Below, piece after piece: positions 46,841 to 55,674 of a stretch of 64,000 bases of DNA. Numbering within the stretch: position 1 is the stretch's first letter; each line of letters begins with the position of its first letter. The notes beneath the pieces were generated by a model. The model was not told the origin of the DNA and did not search any database. It saw only the letters and a list, made by a program, of their open reading frames with translations. This stretch comes from Pyrinomonadaceae bacterium (lineage in GTDB: Bacteria; Acidobacteriota; Blastocatellia; Pyrinomonadales; Pyrinomonadaceae). A program made the position numbers and the translations under genes. The stretch spans positions 23,757 to 87,756 of the forward strand of contig JAVEDE010000038.1 of NCBI GenBank assembly GCA_030841105.1. Reading direction: 5' to 3'.

Positions 46841-48508
46841 TAGATTCTCCGGTAACTCGATGATGATGGTCGTCCCGTGTCCTTCGCGGCTGCTGACGTT
46901 TATTGTACCACCATGATCGCGGATGATTTGATAAACAATCGAGAGGCCGAGTCCCGTGCCGCCGGTCGTGGAAGAAGAGAACGGCTCGAACAATCTTTCG
47001 ACCTGTTCGGGCGACATGCCCGCGCCGGTGTCGTTGAAGGTGATGCGGACGCGGCCGTGATTCGACGGGCGCAGTTCGACGCGCAAACGCCCGCCCGCGG
47101 GCATGGCCGAGAGCGCGTTGCGCGCCAGATTCCAGAAGACCTGACGCAAGCCCGCCGCGTCGGCCTGCGCGCGGACGGGCGCGTCCGGGTAGTCTTCTTC
47201 GATGGCGTGGCCGTCGCGCGTCTCAGGGCTGTGGCGCAGCAGCGTGAAGGTCTCGCGCAGCGGTTCGCGCAAGTCCGTGTCGGCGAGCGAGACGGGGCGC
47301 GGGCGCGCGTAGGTGAGAAAGTCCGTGATGATGTGGTTGAGGCGGTCGGATTCGCGCAGGACGATCTCCATGAGTTCGGCCTGTCCGGGGTCGCCGTTCA
47401 TCTCGGAGCGCAACACCTGTATCGAGCCGCGCATGGCCGCGAGCGGGTTGCGTATCTCGTGCGCGATCCCGGCGGCGACGCGCCCCACGGCCGCGAGCCT
47501 GTCCTGCCGCCGCGAAGTCTCTTCGAGCGCGCGCACCTGCGTCAAATCCTGAAAGGTGATGACGAGGCCGGTGCGCGCGCCCGTCTCGCCGAAGAGCGGG
47601 AAGATGCTGTAGCCGAGACGCAGGCGCAGGCCGTCGGCGGTGAGACAGTCGGCCTCGTAGCGCGGGCTGGTTGCGCCCGCCTCGGCCGCGCGCAAAGACT
47701 CCTCGACCTTCGGGGCGAGCGCGCCGAAGAGGATGGACACGTCCTGCCCGCGCAGGGCTTCGGCCGTGTGCCCGGTGATCTCTTCGGCGGCGTTGTTGAA
47801 AGTGTAGATGAGGCCGTCGAGGTCGGTCGTGACGAGGCCGGAGCGGATTGATTCGACGATGCGTTCGTGCAGCGCGCGCAGGTCTGCGAGCGCGTGCTTG
47901 GCCTCGATGAGTTGGACTTCGGAGTGCGCCTGGCGTTCGGCGAGGCGCGAGGCGAGCAGGCCGACGACGAAGAACGCGATGTCGTGCAGCCCGACGTTCC
48001 CGATCACTTCCGGCACGGACGCCGCGGCCACGTCGCCCCCGCCCGCGTGAAACCACCCGAACGCGCCCGCGCAGACCACGAACGTGTAGCAGACGGCGCA
48101 GCCGACCGAGGTGACGAGCGCGCCGCGCACGCCGAGGAAGATGCCCGCCGCCGAGATGATGACGATGTAGAGCGCGACGTAAGGCGAGTGCAAATCGCCG
48201 CGCAACGACGTGAGCCACGTCACGAGCAGCACGTCGCAAAAAATCTGCGCCCCGGCCTGCCACTGCAAAGGCACGCGTGAGAAGCGCAGCGCGGCGGCCG
48301 ACAGCGCGGAGAGCAGCAGCACGGCCAGCCCGAAAATGAGCGCGCTGCCAAGCGAGTCGAAACTCGCCGCGCTCGCCGTCCCGCTTCTGGCGAACTTGAG
48401 GCTCAACGCGAAGAGCGCGACCGCCAGCGCGAAACGACCGGCGATGAGCCACCACATTTTGCGCCGCAGAGGTGCGGCCGCCGTCGCCTGTGCCTGCTCT
48501 TCCCGCAT
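46835..48508 (-). CDS. pilS: Sensor histidine kinase, PilS-like
   Basis: About 557 residues. Six membrane helices occupy roughly residues 20-200 (WLIAGRFALAVALFALSLKFA, ALIFGLAVLLLSALSAAALRF, VALYIVIISAAGIFLGVRGALVTSVGCAVCYTFVV). A PAS domain follows (RSGLVTTDLDGLIYTFNNAAEEITG). HisKA: VGRVAAGIAHEIRNPLAAMRGSIQVL. ATPase boxes: VFWNLARNALSAMPAGG (N), DTGAGMSPEQVERLFEPFFSS-like (G1/F), GGTGLGLSIVYQIIRDHGG (G2). It should phosphorylate the PilR-like protein. The stop codon is repeat-derived. Starts at 48511 (GTG) or 48508 (ATG) are equivalent. Confidence 0.9.
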   Translation of the reverse strand: MREEQAQATAAAPLRRKMWWLIAGRFALAVALFALSLKFARSGTASAASFDSLGSALIFGLAVLLLSALSAAALRFSRVPLQWQAGAQIFCDVLLVTWLTSLRGDLHSPYVALYIVIISAAGIFLGVRGALVTSVGCAVCYTFVVCAGAFGWFHAGGGDVAAASVPEVIGNVGLHDIAFFVVGLLASRLAERQAHSEVQLIEAKHALADLRALHERIVESIRSGLVTTDLDGLIYTFNNAAEEITGHTAEALRGQDVSILFGALAPKVEESLRAAEAGATSPRYEADCLTADGLRLRLGYSIFPLFGETGARTGLVITFQDLTQVRALEETSRRQDRLAAVGRVAAGIAHEIRNPLAAMRGSIQVLRSEMNGDPGQAELMEIVLRESDRLNHIITDFLTYARPRPVSLADTDLREPLRETFTLLRHSPETRDGHAIEEDYPDAPVRAQADAAGLRQVFWNLARNALSAMPAGGRLRVELRPSNHGRVRITFNDTGAGMSPEQVERLFEPFSSSTTGGTGLGLSIVYQIIRDHGGTINVSSREGHGTTIIIELPENLK

Positions 48509-48511
48509 CAC

Positions 48512-49313
48512 GTTTCAAGCCTATCACAGAAACAGCGGACGACCGGAAGAAACATAAACGTCGCCCGTCATACTTTAACGGCGTCGGACAAAATCGAAAG
48601 TTCCAGTCGGGATGAAAGTGTAGTTTCGGTCGAGTCTCGACGAGGGTGCAGGCGGTGATTTGATGTCTTCGAGTTGACGACGCGGGCGAAAATTTTTACC
48701 GGCGGCTAATGTTGCGATTCGGATGGGCTATGTTGCAATTCATCAGACATTTGCGCCTTGCATAATATTTAACAGTGGACTGCAACTCGAATGTTGGTAA
48801 AAAATAATACTTGACAGGCAACACAGGTCGAGTTTAAAGTGCCCGCACCCCTTGAGAGAAGTTTGATGCTGTTCTCACCAAACCCCTGAGTCTCATCAGC
48901 CGTGTTTGAGACTCTGTGTATCGAAGCATCCTTAATTTTATACGTCAGTAGTTATCATCCGCTGAGCGGCCGCAACTCATTCACTCAGCAGGCGGATTGT
49001 ATCGTCCAAACCTCGTCGTGAAAGAGAACGTCAACATAGCTTTGGGGTAAATATATTGTCCCCGCCGTCACTTGCCGGTGACGACGGGGACAGTTTGCGT
49101 AAACAACTTTCGCCACATCGCTGCGTACAAAAGATGCAACGCCGGACAGCCCGCATCTTAGCGCATCCTGTGGCATCGCTCAACCTGTTTCTTCGTCAGG
49201 GGAGATGTTTTCAGATGATGCGCACCAGCCTCAGCACTCGCTTCCGCGCACACGAAACTCTCCTTAAACACGTCTCCATACCGGCCACCCGGTCAGCGTA
49301 AGAGGTGAGTCTC
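48512..49313. other. Long AT-rich leader region upstream of the multicopper oxidase gene
   Basis: About 800 bases with no gene I trust. It is richer in A and T than its surroundings. It holds a possible promoter (TTGACA at 48811-48816, TTAAAG at 48834-48839, 17-base spacer) and a hairpin at 49057-49092 (15-bp arms, one wobble, 6-base loop). A plus-strand frame of 81 codons at 49056-49301 overlaps the hairpin and looks unconvincing. The leader may control copper or redox response. Confidence 0.5.
49057..49092. promoter_or_regulatory. Hairpin in the leader of the multicopper oxidase gene
   Basis: Left arm 49057-49071 (TGTCCCCGCCGTCAC) pairs with 49078-49092 with one wobble. There is no T-run after it, so it is more likely a regulatory structure or operator than a terminator. 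Confidence 0.5.
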
Positions 49314-52300
49314 ATGTCTACAGATCGTGCCTACCGCCAATCGCTCCTGTCTCTCGTGATGTTCTGCGCGGGCTTAGCCGTCGTGCTGTTCGTCCTGCCA
49401 TCGAGCGCGGCGGCGAACACCGCGCCGACGCCGACGCCCACAGCAACGCCCACAGCGACGCCCACACCGTCCCCGACCCCGGCAAAGGCTACGTCCTCAT
49501 CCGCCACGGCGACGGGCACGGCGGCGACGGGCTTCGCTCCGGAGCCGACGCCGACGCCGTTGGTCTTAGAGGAGCCGACGCCGACGCCCGACGAGGCGTT
49601 GCAAGATCAAGGCAGTGACGAGCCGTCCATTGACGACGAACTGCTCAAGGAGGAGACGCCCGTGCAGGACGACTCCGGCCCGGCGTCGGAAAGCGATCAG
49701 GCCTTCGCCTCGCAGGATTACAAGGAGACGCACTCAAGCACCAACGACACCTACTATAAGACGGATGATCCGAACGCGATCTCATACGAGTACACCACGG
49801 CGGATAGCGGACGCTCGCCGTGCCTGCGCACGATCAAGGCGAGCGTCGTGGCCTTTGATCAGGTCTTCTTCTGGAATCGCCTCGGCGCGGTGCAGCCGCA
49901 GGGCATGATCTTCGCGCTGCGCCACAACGTCGTGCCGATTGACTGGCGCAGGGGACTCACGCCCGGCAACGTCCGGCTGCGCGGCGACAAGCGCCCGCGC
50001 CCGCTCGTCCTGCGCATGAACGTCGGCGACTGTTTGCAGATTGATTTCCAGAACTTGCTGCACCCCACGCCGCGCGACGAGGAGCAGCCCGCCACGCGCC
50101 ACGCCTCGATCCACGTCGTCGGCCTCCAACTCGTCAACAGCATCAAGGACGACGGCTCGAACGTCGGCCAGAACCCGAACCCGCCCGGCGGCCTCGTCGC
50201 GCCCGGCGGCCGCACCACCTACACGCTCTACGCCGACGAGAACATGAAGGAAGGCGTCCACCTGATGTACAGCGCGGGCGCGACGACGACCGGCGAAGGC
50301 GACGGCGGCCAAATTCCGCCCGGCCTGTTCGGCGCGGTCAACGTCGAGCCGAAGGGCGCGGAGTGGTATCGCTCGCAGTTGACGCGCGACGAAATGTTGA
50401 TGGCGACCAGCGGGCACACGCCGGGCGGCCAGCCGATCATCAACTACAACGCCGTCTACCCGTGGTGGCATCGCTATCGCGGCCTGCCGATCCTGAAGAT
50501 CATGAACAAGAACAGGATCATCGTGCATCAGGATTTGAACGCCATCATCACGGGGCCGAACCGCGGCAGATTCCCCGCGGGCACTTTCAAGGACATCCCG
50601 GTCGTCGCGCCCAACCGCGACTGGCCGTTCCGCGAGTTCACCATCGTCTACCACGACGAGATCGGCGCGGTGCAGGCCTTCCCGCATTTCGCAGAAGGCC
50701 ACCCCGACAACTTGGAGTTCACCTTACACGGCAGCCGCGACGCCTTCGCCATCAACTACGGCACGGGCGGGATCGGCTCGGAGATTCTAGCCAACCGTCT
50801 CGGCGTCGGGCCGATGAAGGATTGCAAGGAGTGCCTGTTTGAAGAGTTCTTCCTGTCGGCGTGGGCGGTGGGCGACCCGGCGATGATCGTGGATCGTCCG
50901 GCCAACTCGCCGTGTAAGGTTGACGCCTTGCGCGAAGGGCGTTGCACGGACAGCCTCGTCAACCCGCCGCCGGGATTCAAGGCGACGAAAGCCTTCTACC
51001 CGCAAGACCCGTCGAACGTCCACCACAGCTACCTCGGCGATCACGTCAAGCAGCGCATCGTCCACGCCGGGCCGAAGGAACATCACATCCACCACCTGCA
51101 CGCGCACCAGTGGTTGAAAGCGGCCGACGGCGAAGGCTCGTCTTACAACGATAGTCAGGCGCTTGGGCCGAGTTCGGGTCATAACCTTGAGATCACGCAC
51201 AGCGGTTCGGGCAATCGCAACCTGACCGTCGGCGACTCGATCTTCCACTGCCACTTCTACCCGCACTTCGCGCAGGGCATGTGGGAACTCTGGCGCACGC
51301 ACGACGTGTTTGAGGAAGGCACGCGACTCGACTTCGCCGGTCGTCCGTCACCGGGCGCGCGCGCGCTGCCCGACGCGGAAATCCTGCGCGGCACGCCGAT
51401 CCCGGCCATCGTGCCCCTACCCGGCGGCTCGGCCACGAACATGGCGAAGTACGTCATGCCGCCGATGCCGGAAGCGACGGCGCAGATCGTCAACGGTCAG
51501 GTGCAAGTGACGGGCACGGGCAACCCCGGCTTCCCGTTCTTCGTGCCTGCGCGCGCGGGACATCGCCCGCCGCACCCGCCGCTCGACACCGAGTTCAACG
51601 CCGGTCTGCCGCGCCACATCATCTTCGACGCGATAGTCACCGTCGAAGAACACACGCGCACCAGTTTCGAGAAAGAGATCGAGCAGATCAGGGCGCAGGA
51701 AATCCTTGAGACGGGCGAACCCGTCGAAGTGGCCGCGATGAACTACCACGCGCAGGCCACGCACAACAGCTACCGCACGGACGGCTCGGCCGCCAAGTTC
51801 CTCACCAACGGCCGACCGCCAGTCGCGGGCGCGCCCTACGCCGATCCGTGCGTGACGGATCGCTTCCCGACGAGCGGCGAACCCGTCCTGACCGTCGGGC
51901 CGCGCGGTCGCCCGGTGACGTACAAGGGCGTCATGTTCCAGTTCGACATGACGATCAACAAGGCCGGTTGGCATTTCCCGCAGACGCGCATCGAGTCGCT
52001 GTGGCGCGACTACGATCCGATCCGGCTCGGCCAGCGTGCGCCCGAACCGCTCTTCTTCCGCGCCAATCAGGAAGACTGCATCACCTTCAAGCACGTCAAT
52101 CTCATTCCGAAAATTTACCGCGTGGACGACTTCCAGGTGACCACGCCGACCGACATCGTCGGCCAGCACATCCACCTCGTGAAGTTCGACGTCACCTCGT
52201 CCGACGGCGCGGGCAACGGCTGGAACTACGAGGACGGCACGTTCGGCCCGCAAGAGGTCAGACACCGCGTTGACGAGATCAACCGCGTCGGCGGCATCTA

Positions 52301-55004
52301 CACGCCCACCGGCGGGCGGCGACTTTTGACGCTGCAAAATCACCCGTTCTTCGGCGTCCCGGCGCAGACCACCATCCAGCGCTGGCTCGTTGACGACGTA
52401 GGCCAGAGCGTGGCGGGCAACCGCACGCTTCGCAACGCCTTCACGCACGATCACTTCGGCCCGTCCACGCACCAGCAGGGCGGACTCTACGCCGGTCTCA
52501 TCATCGAGCCGAAGAACTCCGAGTGGTATCACAACGAGACGGGCGCGCTGCTCGGCGGCCCGACGCAGGTGCGCGACGACGGCGGCCCGACCACCTTCCA
52601 GGCCGTCATCATCACGCGCCCCGACGACAAGTATAGCTACCGCGAGTTTCTGCTCGAATTTCAGGACTTCCAACTCGCCTATCTCAAGGGCGGCGGCGTG
52701 GACGGCAACGGTCTCGCCGTGCCCGACCCGGAGCGCGCCGTCAACCCGCCGGGCAGGAACGAAATACCCTTGCCGCCTTCCTTCTTGGGGAGCGGGCCTT
52801 TCGGCCCCGACACCGCGCTGTTGAAACGCCCCGCGCACGGCAAGTGCCCGGACGGCGAACCCGCGCCGTGCCCTGAGATCATCGCGGCGGATGACCCCGG
52901 CACGTTCTCGGTCAACTACCGCAACGAGCCGATCCCGCTGCGCGTGCGCGACCCGAACACCAACAAGCAGGTGCTCGGCACGCAGGGCGATCTCTCGCAC
53001 GTCTATCGCAGCATCGCGCGCGTTGATCCGGTCTTGAACACGGTCGGCCCGTACCCGCCGATCACGGCCGACGTCGGCGCATACGATCCGTTCACGCCGC
53101 TCCTGCGCGCGTATGAGAACGACAGCGTCGAGGTGCGCGTGCTCGTCGGCGCGCACGAAGAGGGACACAACTTCAGCATCAACGGCATCAAGTGGCTCTT
53201 CGAGCCGTTCGACCCTGACTCCGGCTACCGCAACTCGCAGATGATGGGCATCTCCGAGAAGTACGACTTCCTCGTCCCGCGCATGCCGAAGAACGCACGC
53301 ACGTCCGACTATCTCTACAAGCCGGGCACGGCCGTGGACGATCAGTGGAACGGCCTCTGGGGTCTGATGCGAACCTACAGTTCCGCGCGGCAAGACCTCG
53401 TGAAGCTGCCCAACAACAAGAACGGCTTCGGGCCGGGCGCGTCGAACCCCGGCGACTTCGTCGGCGTGTGCCCGCGCGACGCCGCCGACAACCACGCACG
53501 CAACTACACGGTTGCGGCCTATCTCGCGCGCGACATCCTGCCGCAGCGCACGCTCCAGTTCACCGGGCAGAACGGCTACAACTTCACGGTGCAGGACAAC
53601 AACCCGCACAGCCCGACCTACGGCAACGTCGAGACCGGGCCGCTGCATGATCCGACCGCGATCATCTTCGTCAACATCACGCCGCAGTCGGCGAAGGGCG
53701 ATCCGCCGCCCGACATTGACCCGACCACCGGCATGTACTCGCGCCCGCGCGTCGAGCCGCTCGTCCTGCGCGCCAACTCCGGCGACTGCATCAACGTCAC
53801 GCTCGTCAACCGGCTGCCGGAGAAAGCTCCCGACCTGCCCGGTTACAACACAATGCCGATGATCGTTGACTACTTCAATGCCAATCAGGTTATCCCGTCG
53901 TCGCACGTCGGCCTGCACCCGCAACTCGTCTTCTATGATGTGACGAAGGGCGACGGCATGAACGTCGGCAACAACCCCGTCCAGACGGCCGCGCCGGGCG
54001 GCGGCACGGTCACTTACCAGTGGTACGCGGGCGACATCAACATTGACCCCGTGTCCAACTACGGCACGGGCGTGCCCATCGAGTTCGGCGCGACGAACCT
54101 GTCGTCCTCCGACCCGATCAAGCACAGCAACAAGAGCGCCATCGGCTCGCTCATCATCGAGCCGCAGTACAGCACGTGGACGATTGACCCCGACTCGACG
54201 CACTCGGCGACGATCAAACTCGAAGGGGAGTTCGCCTACGACTGCATTCGCGCTCCTTGCTACGACACGCGCCCGACGTTCCGCGAACAGGTCTTGCAGT
54301 TCCAGAACGACATCAACCTGAGGTTCGGCGGCTCGAACATCTCAAGGACTGGCACGGGCAACCCCGTGCCGAATCTGGCGGAGGCGGAAGACCCCGAAGA
54401 TTCGGGACAGAAGGCGATCAACTACCGCACCGAGCCGATGTGGACGCGCCTGTGCTACTACCCGTCGCTGCCTTTGACGGGCGGTGATCCGCGTTCGCCG
54501 CAGAGCGGCTGCCCGAACCCGGCGGAGTCCACGCACCAGATTGACATCACCAACGTCCTGCACAACGTGCAGGTCGGCGGCCGCGATCCGGTGACTCCGA
54601 TCTTCACGGCCGGGACGGGCAGTGAGGTACGCTTCCGCGTCCTGCACTCCGGCGGGCACGCGCGCAACAACGTGTTCATGGTGCACGGCCACATCTGGCA
54701 GGAGATGCCTTACCAGAGCGGGTCGAAGTCCACCGTGATCGGCTTCAAGAACGACTCGCCGTGGCACGGCTCGCAGTACGGCCACGGGCCTTCTAACCAC
54801 TTCGACGTCGTCATCAACTCGGCGGGCGGCCGGTTCAACGTGACGGGCGATTACCTGTTCCGCACGTTCCAGTCCTTCCAGTTCGACGGCGGCATCTGGG
54901 GTCTCTTCCGCGTCGAAGTGCCGGTCATCAACGAGCAACCGCCGTGCGGCTATTGCCCGCCGGGGCAGTACTGTACGGACGTGGTCTGTCTTGAGACGAA
55001 CTAA
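49314..55004 (+). CDS. Giant secreted multicopper oxidase-like protein
   Basis: About 1,896 residues. GAGGTGA at 49302-49308 selects the ATG at 49314 over a GTG nine bases earlier. A signal peptide precedes a Thr/Pro-rich linker. Then come three similar modules, each made of two cupredoxin-like domains. Copper motifs: HPFHLHGH-like block EHHIHHLHAHQW (His 591, 594, 596, 598) and FHCHFYPHFAQGM (His645, Cys646, His647, His651, Met656) in module 1; QHIHLVKFD (His 952, 954) and FTHDHFG (His 1045, 1047) in module 2. Other modules keep the fold but lose most ligands. It ends with a Cys-rich tail (CGYCPPGQYC). The size and motif spread recall the MofA/OmpB large oxidases of metal-oxidising or -reducing bacteria. 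The substrate (Mn, Fe or organics) is unknown. Confidence 0.88.
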   Translation: MSTDRAYRQSLLSLVMFCAGLAVVLFVLPSSAAANTAPTPTPTATPTATPTPSPTPAKATSSSATATGTAATGFAPEPTPTPLVLEEPTPTPDEALQDQGSDEPSIDDELLKEETPVQDDSGPASESDQAFASQDYKETHSSTNDTYYKTDDPNAISYEYTTADSGRSPCLRTIKASVVAFDQVFFWNRLGAVQPQGMIFALRHNVVPIDWRRGLTPGNVRLRGDKRPRPLVLRMNVGDCLQIDFQNLLHPTPRDEEQPATRHASIHVVGLQLVNSIKDDGSNVGQNPNPPGGLVAPGGRTTYTLYADENMKEGVHLMYSAGATTTGEGDGGQIPPGLFGAVNVEPKGAEWYRSQLTRDEMLMATSGHTPGGQPIINYNAVYPWWHRYRGLPILKIMNKNRIIVHQDLNAIITGPNRGRFPAGTFKDIPVVAPNRDWPFREFTIVYHDEIGAVQAFPHFAEGHPDNLEFTLHGSRDAFAINYGTGGIGSEILANRLGVGPMKDCKECLFEEFFLSAWAVGDPAMIVDRPANSPCKVDALREGRCTDSLVNPPPGFKATKAFYPQDPSNVHHSYLGDHVKQRIVHAGPKEHHIHHLHAHQWLKAADGEGSSYNDSQALGPSSGHNLEITHSGSGNRNLTVGDSIFHCHFYPHFAQGMWELWRTHDVFEEGTRLDFAGRPSPGARALPDAEILRGTPIPAIVPLPGGSATNMAKYVMPPMPEATAQIVNGQVQVTGTGNPGFPFFVPARAGHRPPHPPLDTEFNAGLPRHIIFDAIVTVEEHTRTSFEKEIEQIRAQEILETGEPVEVAAMNYHAQATHNSYRTDGSAAKFLTNGRPPVAGAPYADPCVTDRFPTSGEPVLTVGPRGRPVTYKGVMFQFDMTINKAGWHFPQTRIESLWRDYDPIRLGQRAPEPLFFRANQEDCITFKHVNLIPKIYRVDDFQVTTPTDIVGQHIHLVKFDVTSSDGAGNGWNYEDGTFGPQEVRHRVDEINRVGGIYTPTGGRRLLTLQNHPFFGVPAQTTIQRWLVDDVGQSVAGNRTLRNAFTHDHFGPSTHQQGGLYAGLIIEPKNSEWYHNETGALLGGPTQVRDDGGPTTFQAVIITRPDDKYSYREFLLEFQDFQLAYLKGGGVDGNGLAVPDPERAVNPPGRNEIPLPPSFLGSGPFGPDTALLKRPAHGKCPDGEPAPCPEIIAADDPGTFSVNYRNEPIPLRVRDPNTNKQVLGTQGDLSHVYRSIARVDPVLNTVGPYPPITADVGAYDPFTPLLRAYENDSVEVRVLVGAHEEGHNFSINGIKWLFEPFDPDSGYRNSQMMGISEKYDFLVPRMPKNARTSDYLYKPGTAVDDQWNGLWGLMRTYSSARQDLVKLPNNKNGFGPGASNPGDFVGVCPRDAADNHARNYTVAAYLARDILPQRTLQFTGQNGYNFTVQDNNPHSPTYGNVETGPLHDPTAIIFVNITPQSAKGDPPPDIDPTTGMYSRPRVEPLVLRANSGDCINVTLVNRLPEKAPDLPGYNTMPMIVDYFNANQVIPSSHVGLHPQLVFYDVTKGDGMNVGNNPVQTAAPGGGTVTYQWYAGDINIDPVSNYGTGVPIEFGATNLSSSDPIKHSNKSAIGSLIIEPQYSTWTIDPDSTHSATIKLEGEFAYDCIRAPCYDTRPTFREQVLQFQNDINLRFGGSNISRTGTGNPVPNLAEAEDPEDSGQKAINYRTEPMWTRLCYYPSLPLTGGDPRSPQSGCPNPAESTHQIDITNVLHNVQVGGRDPVTPIFTAGTGSEVRFRVLHSGGHARNNVFMVHGHIWQEMPYQSGSKSTVIGFKNDSPWHGSQYGHGPSNHFDVVINSAGGRFNVTGDYLFRTFQSFQFDGGIWGLFRVEVPVINEQPPCGYCPPGQYCTDVVCLETN

Positions 55005-55023
55005 ACCACTAACCCTTCCGCGC

Positions 55024-55054
55024 CGCGCGCGTCCCATTCGACGGGACGCGCGCG
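55024..55054 (+). terminator. Terminator hairpin after the oxidase gene
   Basis: 12-bp perfect GC-rich stem (55024-55035 with 55043-55054) and 7-base loop, 20 bases after the stop at 55004. Confidence 0.65.
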
Positions 55055-55233
55055 ACGTGGAAGTGCTTCGACTCCGGGCAGGTTCTCAACGGCCTCGCCC
55101 CGTCGTCAGGGCTGACGCCTGAAGCGACCTTTTCCGCGCCCCGTAAGCTCTCATTGAGGCGCGCCAAAATCCGCGGCCGTTCGTGTATATTAGGCCGCAC
55201 AGATGAAACTCCGTTGAAGAAAGATGAAGCGAG

Positions 55234-55473
55234 ATGAACCAGCCTGCCCCTACCCGCGTCCCGTTTGAGACCACCGATCTCATGCTCGCGAGTTTCCTGC
55301 GCTGCCGCAGTTTCATGATCGAGGCGCTCAAACGCCAGAACGGCAAAACCATTTTCGTCTTCGACGACTCCGCGCAGTTACGCCAATCCCTACTCGACTA
55401 CGCCAACGACGGCACGGTCGCCGTGCGCTCCTTCTGCTCCACCATGCGAGATCTGAAGGCCATCACGCGCTGA
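55234..55473 (+). CDS. Small DUF5659-like protein
   Basis: 79 residues. FETTDLMLASFLRCRSFMIEA, then GKTIFVFDDSAQLRQSLLDYAN and SFCSTMRDLKAITR, matches the small DUF5659 pattern (a TxDLxLAxFL start, FxFDD middle and RDLK end). The role is unknown; the pattern occurs in phage and chromosomal loci. It has no signal peptide and is cytosolic, unlike its neighbours, so it may be unrelated to the copper cluster or a regulator of it. Confidence 0.65.
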   Translation: MNQPAPTRVPFETTDLMLASFLRCRSFMIEALKRQNGKTIFVFDDSAQLRQSLLDYANDGTVAVRSFCSTMRDLKAITR

Positions 55474-55620
55474 ACCGTCGTCGCGCTTGATCTGCGCGCG
55501 ACGCGGCACACGCGTGCGCGGCAACTACGGAATTCATCGAACGCGAACGGAGCGCGCACACCGGACTCCGACTCCCGCCGGACGCGGCCGAAGCAGCAGC
55601 GACGAACATCACCGGCGTTG

Positions 55621-55674
55621 AACAGGCCACTTATGATGAACAGGGCACTCATGATGAACGGGGCACTTATGATG
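55621..55674 (+). repeat. Three 18-bp repeats carrying alternative start codons
   Basis: Units 55621-55638, 55639-55656 and 55657-55674, each ending in ATGATG and then AAC. Each unit offers ATG pairs in the frame of the beta-propeller gene, so the number of units changes the N-terminal length by six residues. Confidence 0.85.

Noticed and set aside
48811..48839. Strong promoter for the oxidase gene
   Set aside because: The -35 element is perfect, but the -10 (TTAAAG) is poor, so it is kept only as a possibility within the leader entry.
49056..49301. An 81-codon frame upstream of the oxidase gene
   Set aside because: It overlaps the leader hairpin, has no ribosome site, and its residues show no conserved or secretion pattern.
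51417..54203. A 928-codon open frame on the minus strand, opposite the oxidase gene
   Set aside because: The plus strand carries clear cupredoxin motifs there. Long antisense frames are expected in GC-rich DNA, and this one has strongly biased residues (Val, Arg, Ala, Asp) without a known domain.
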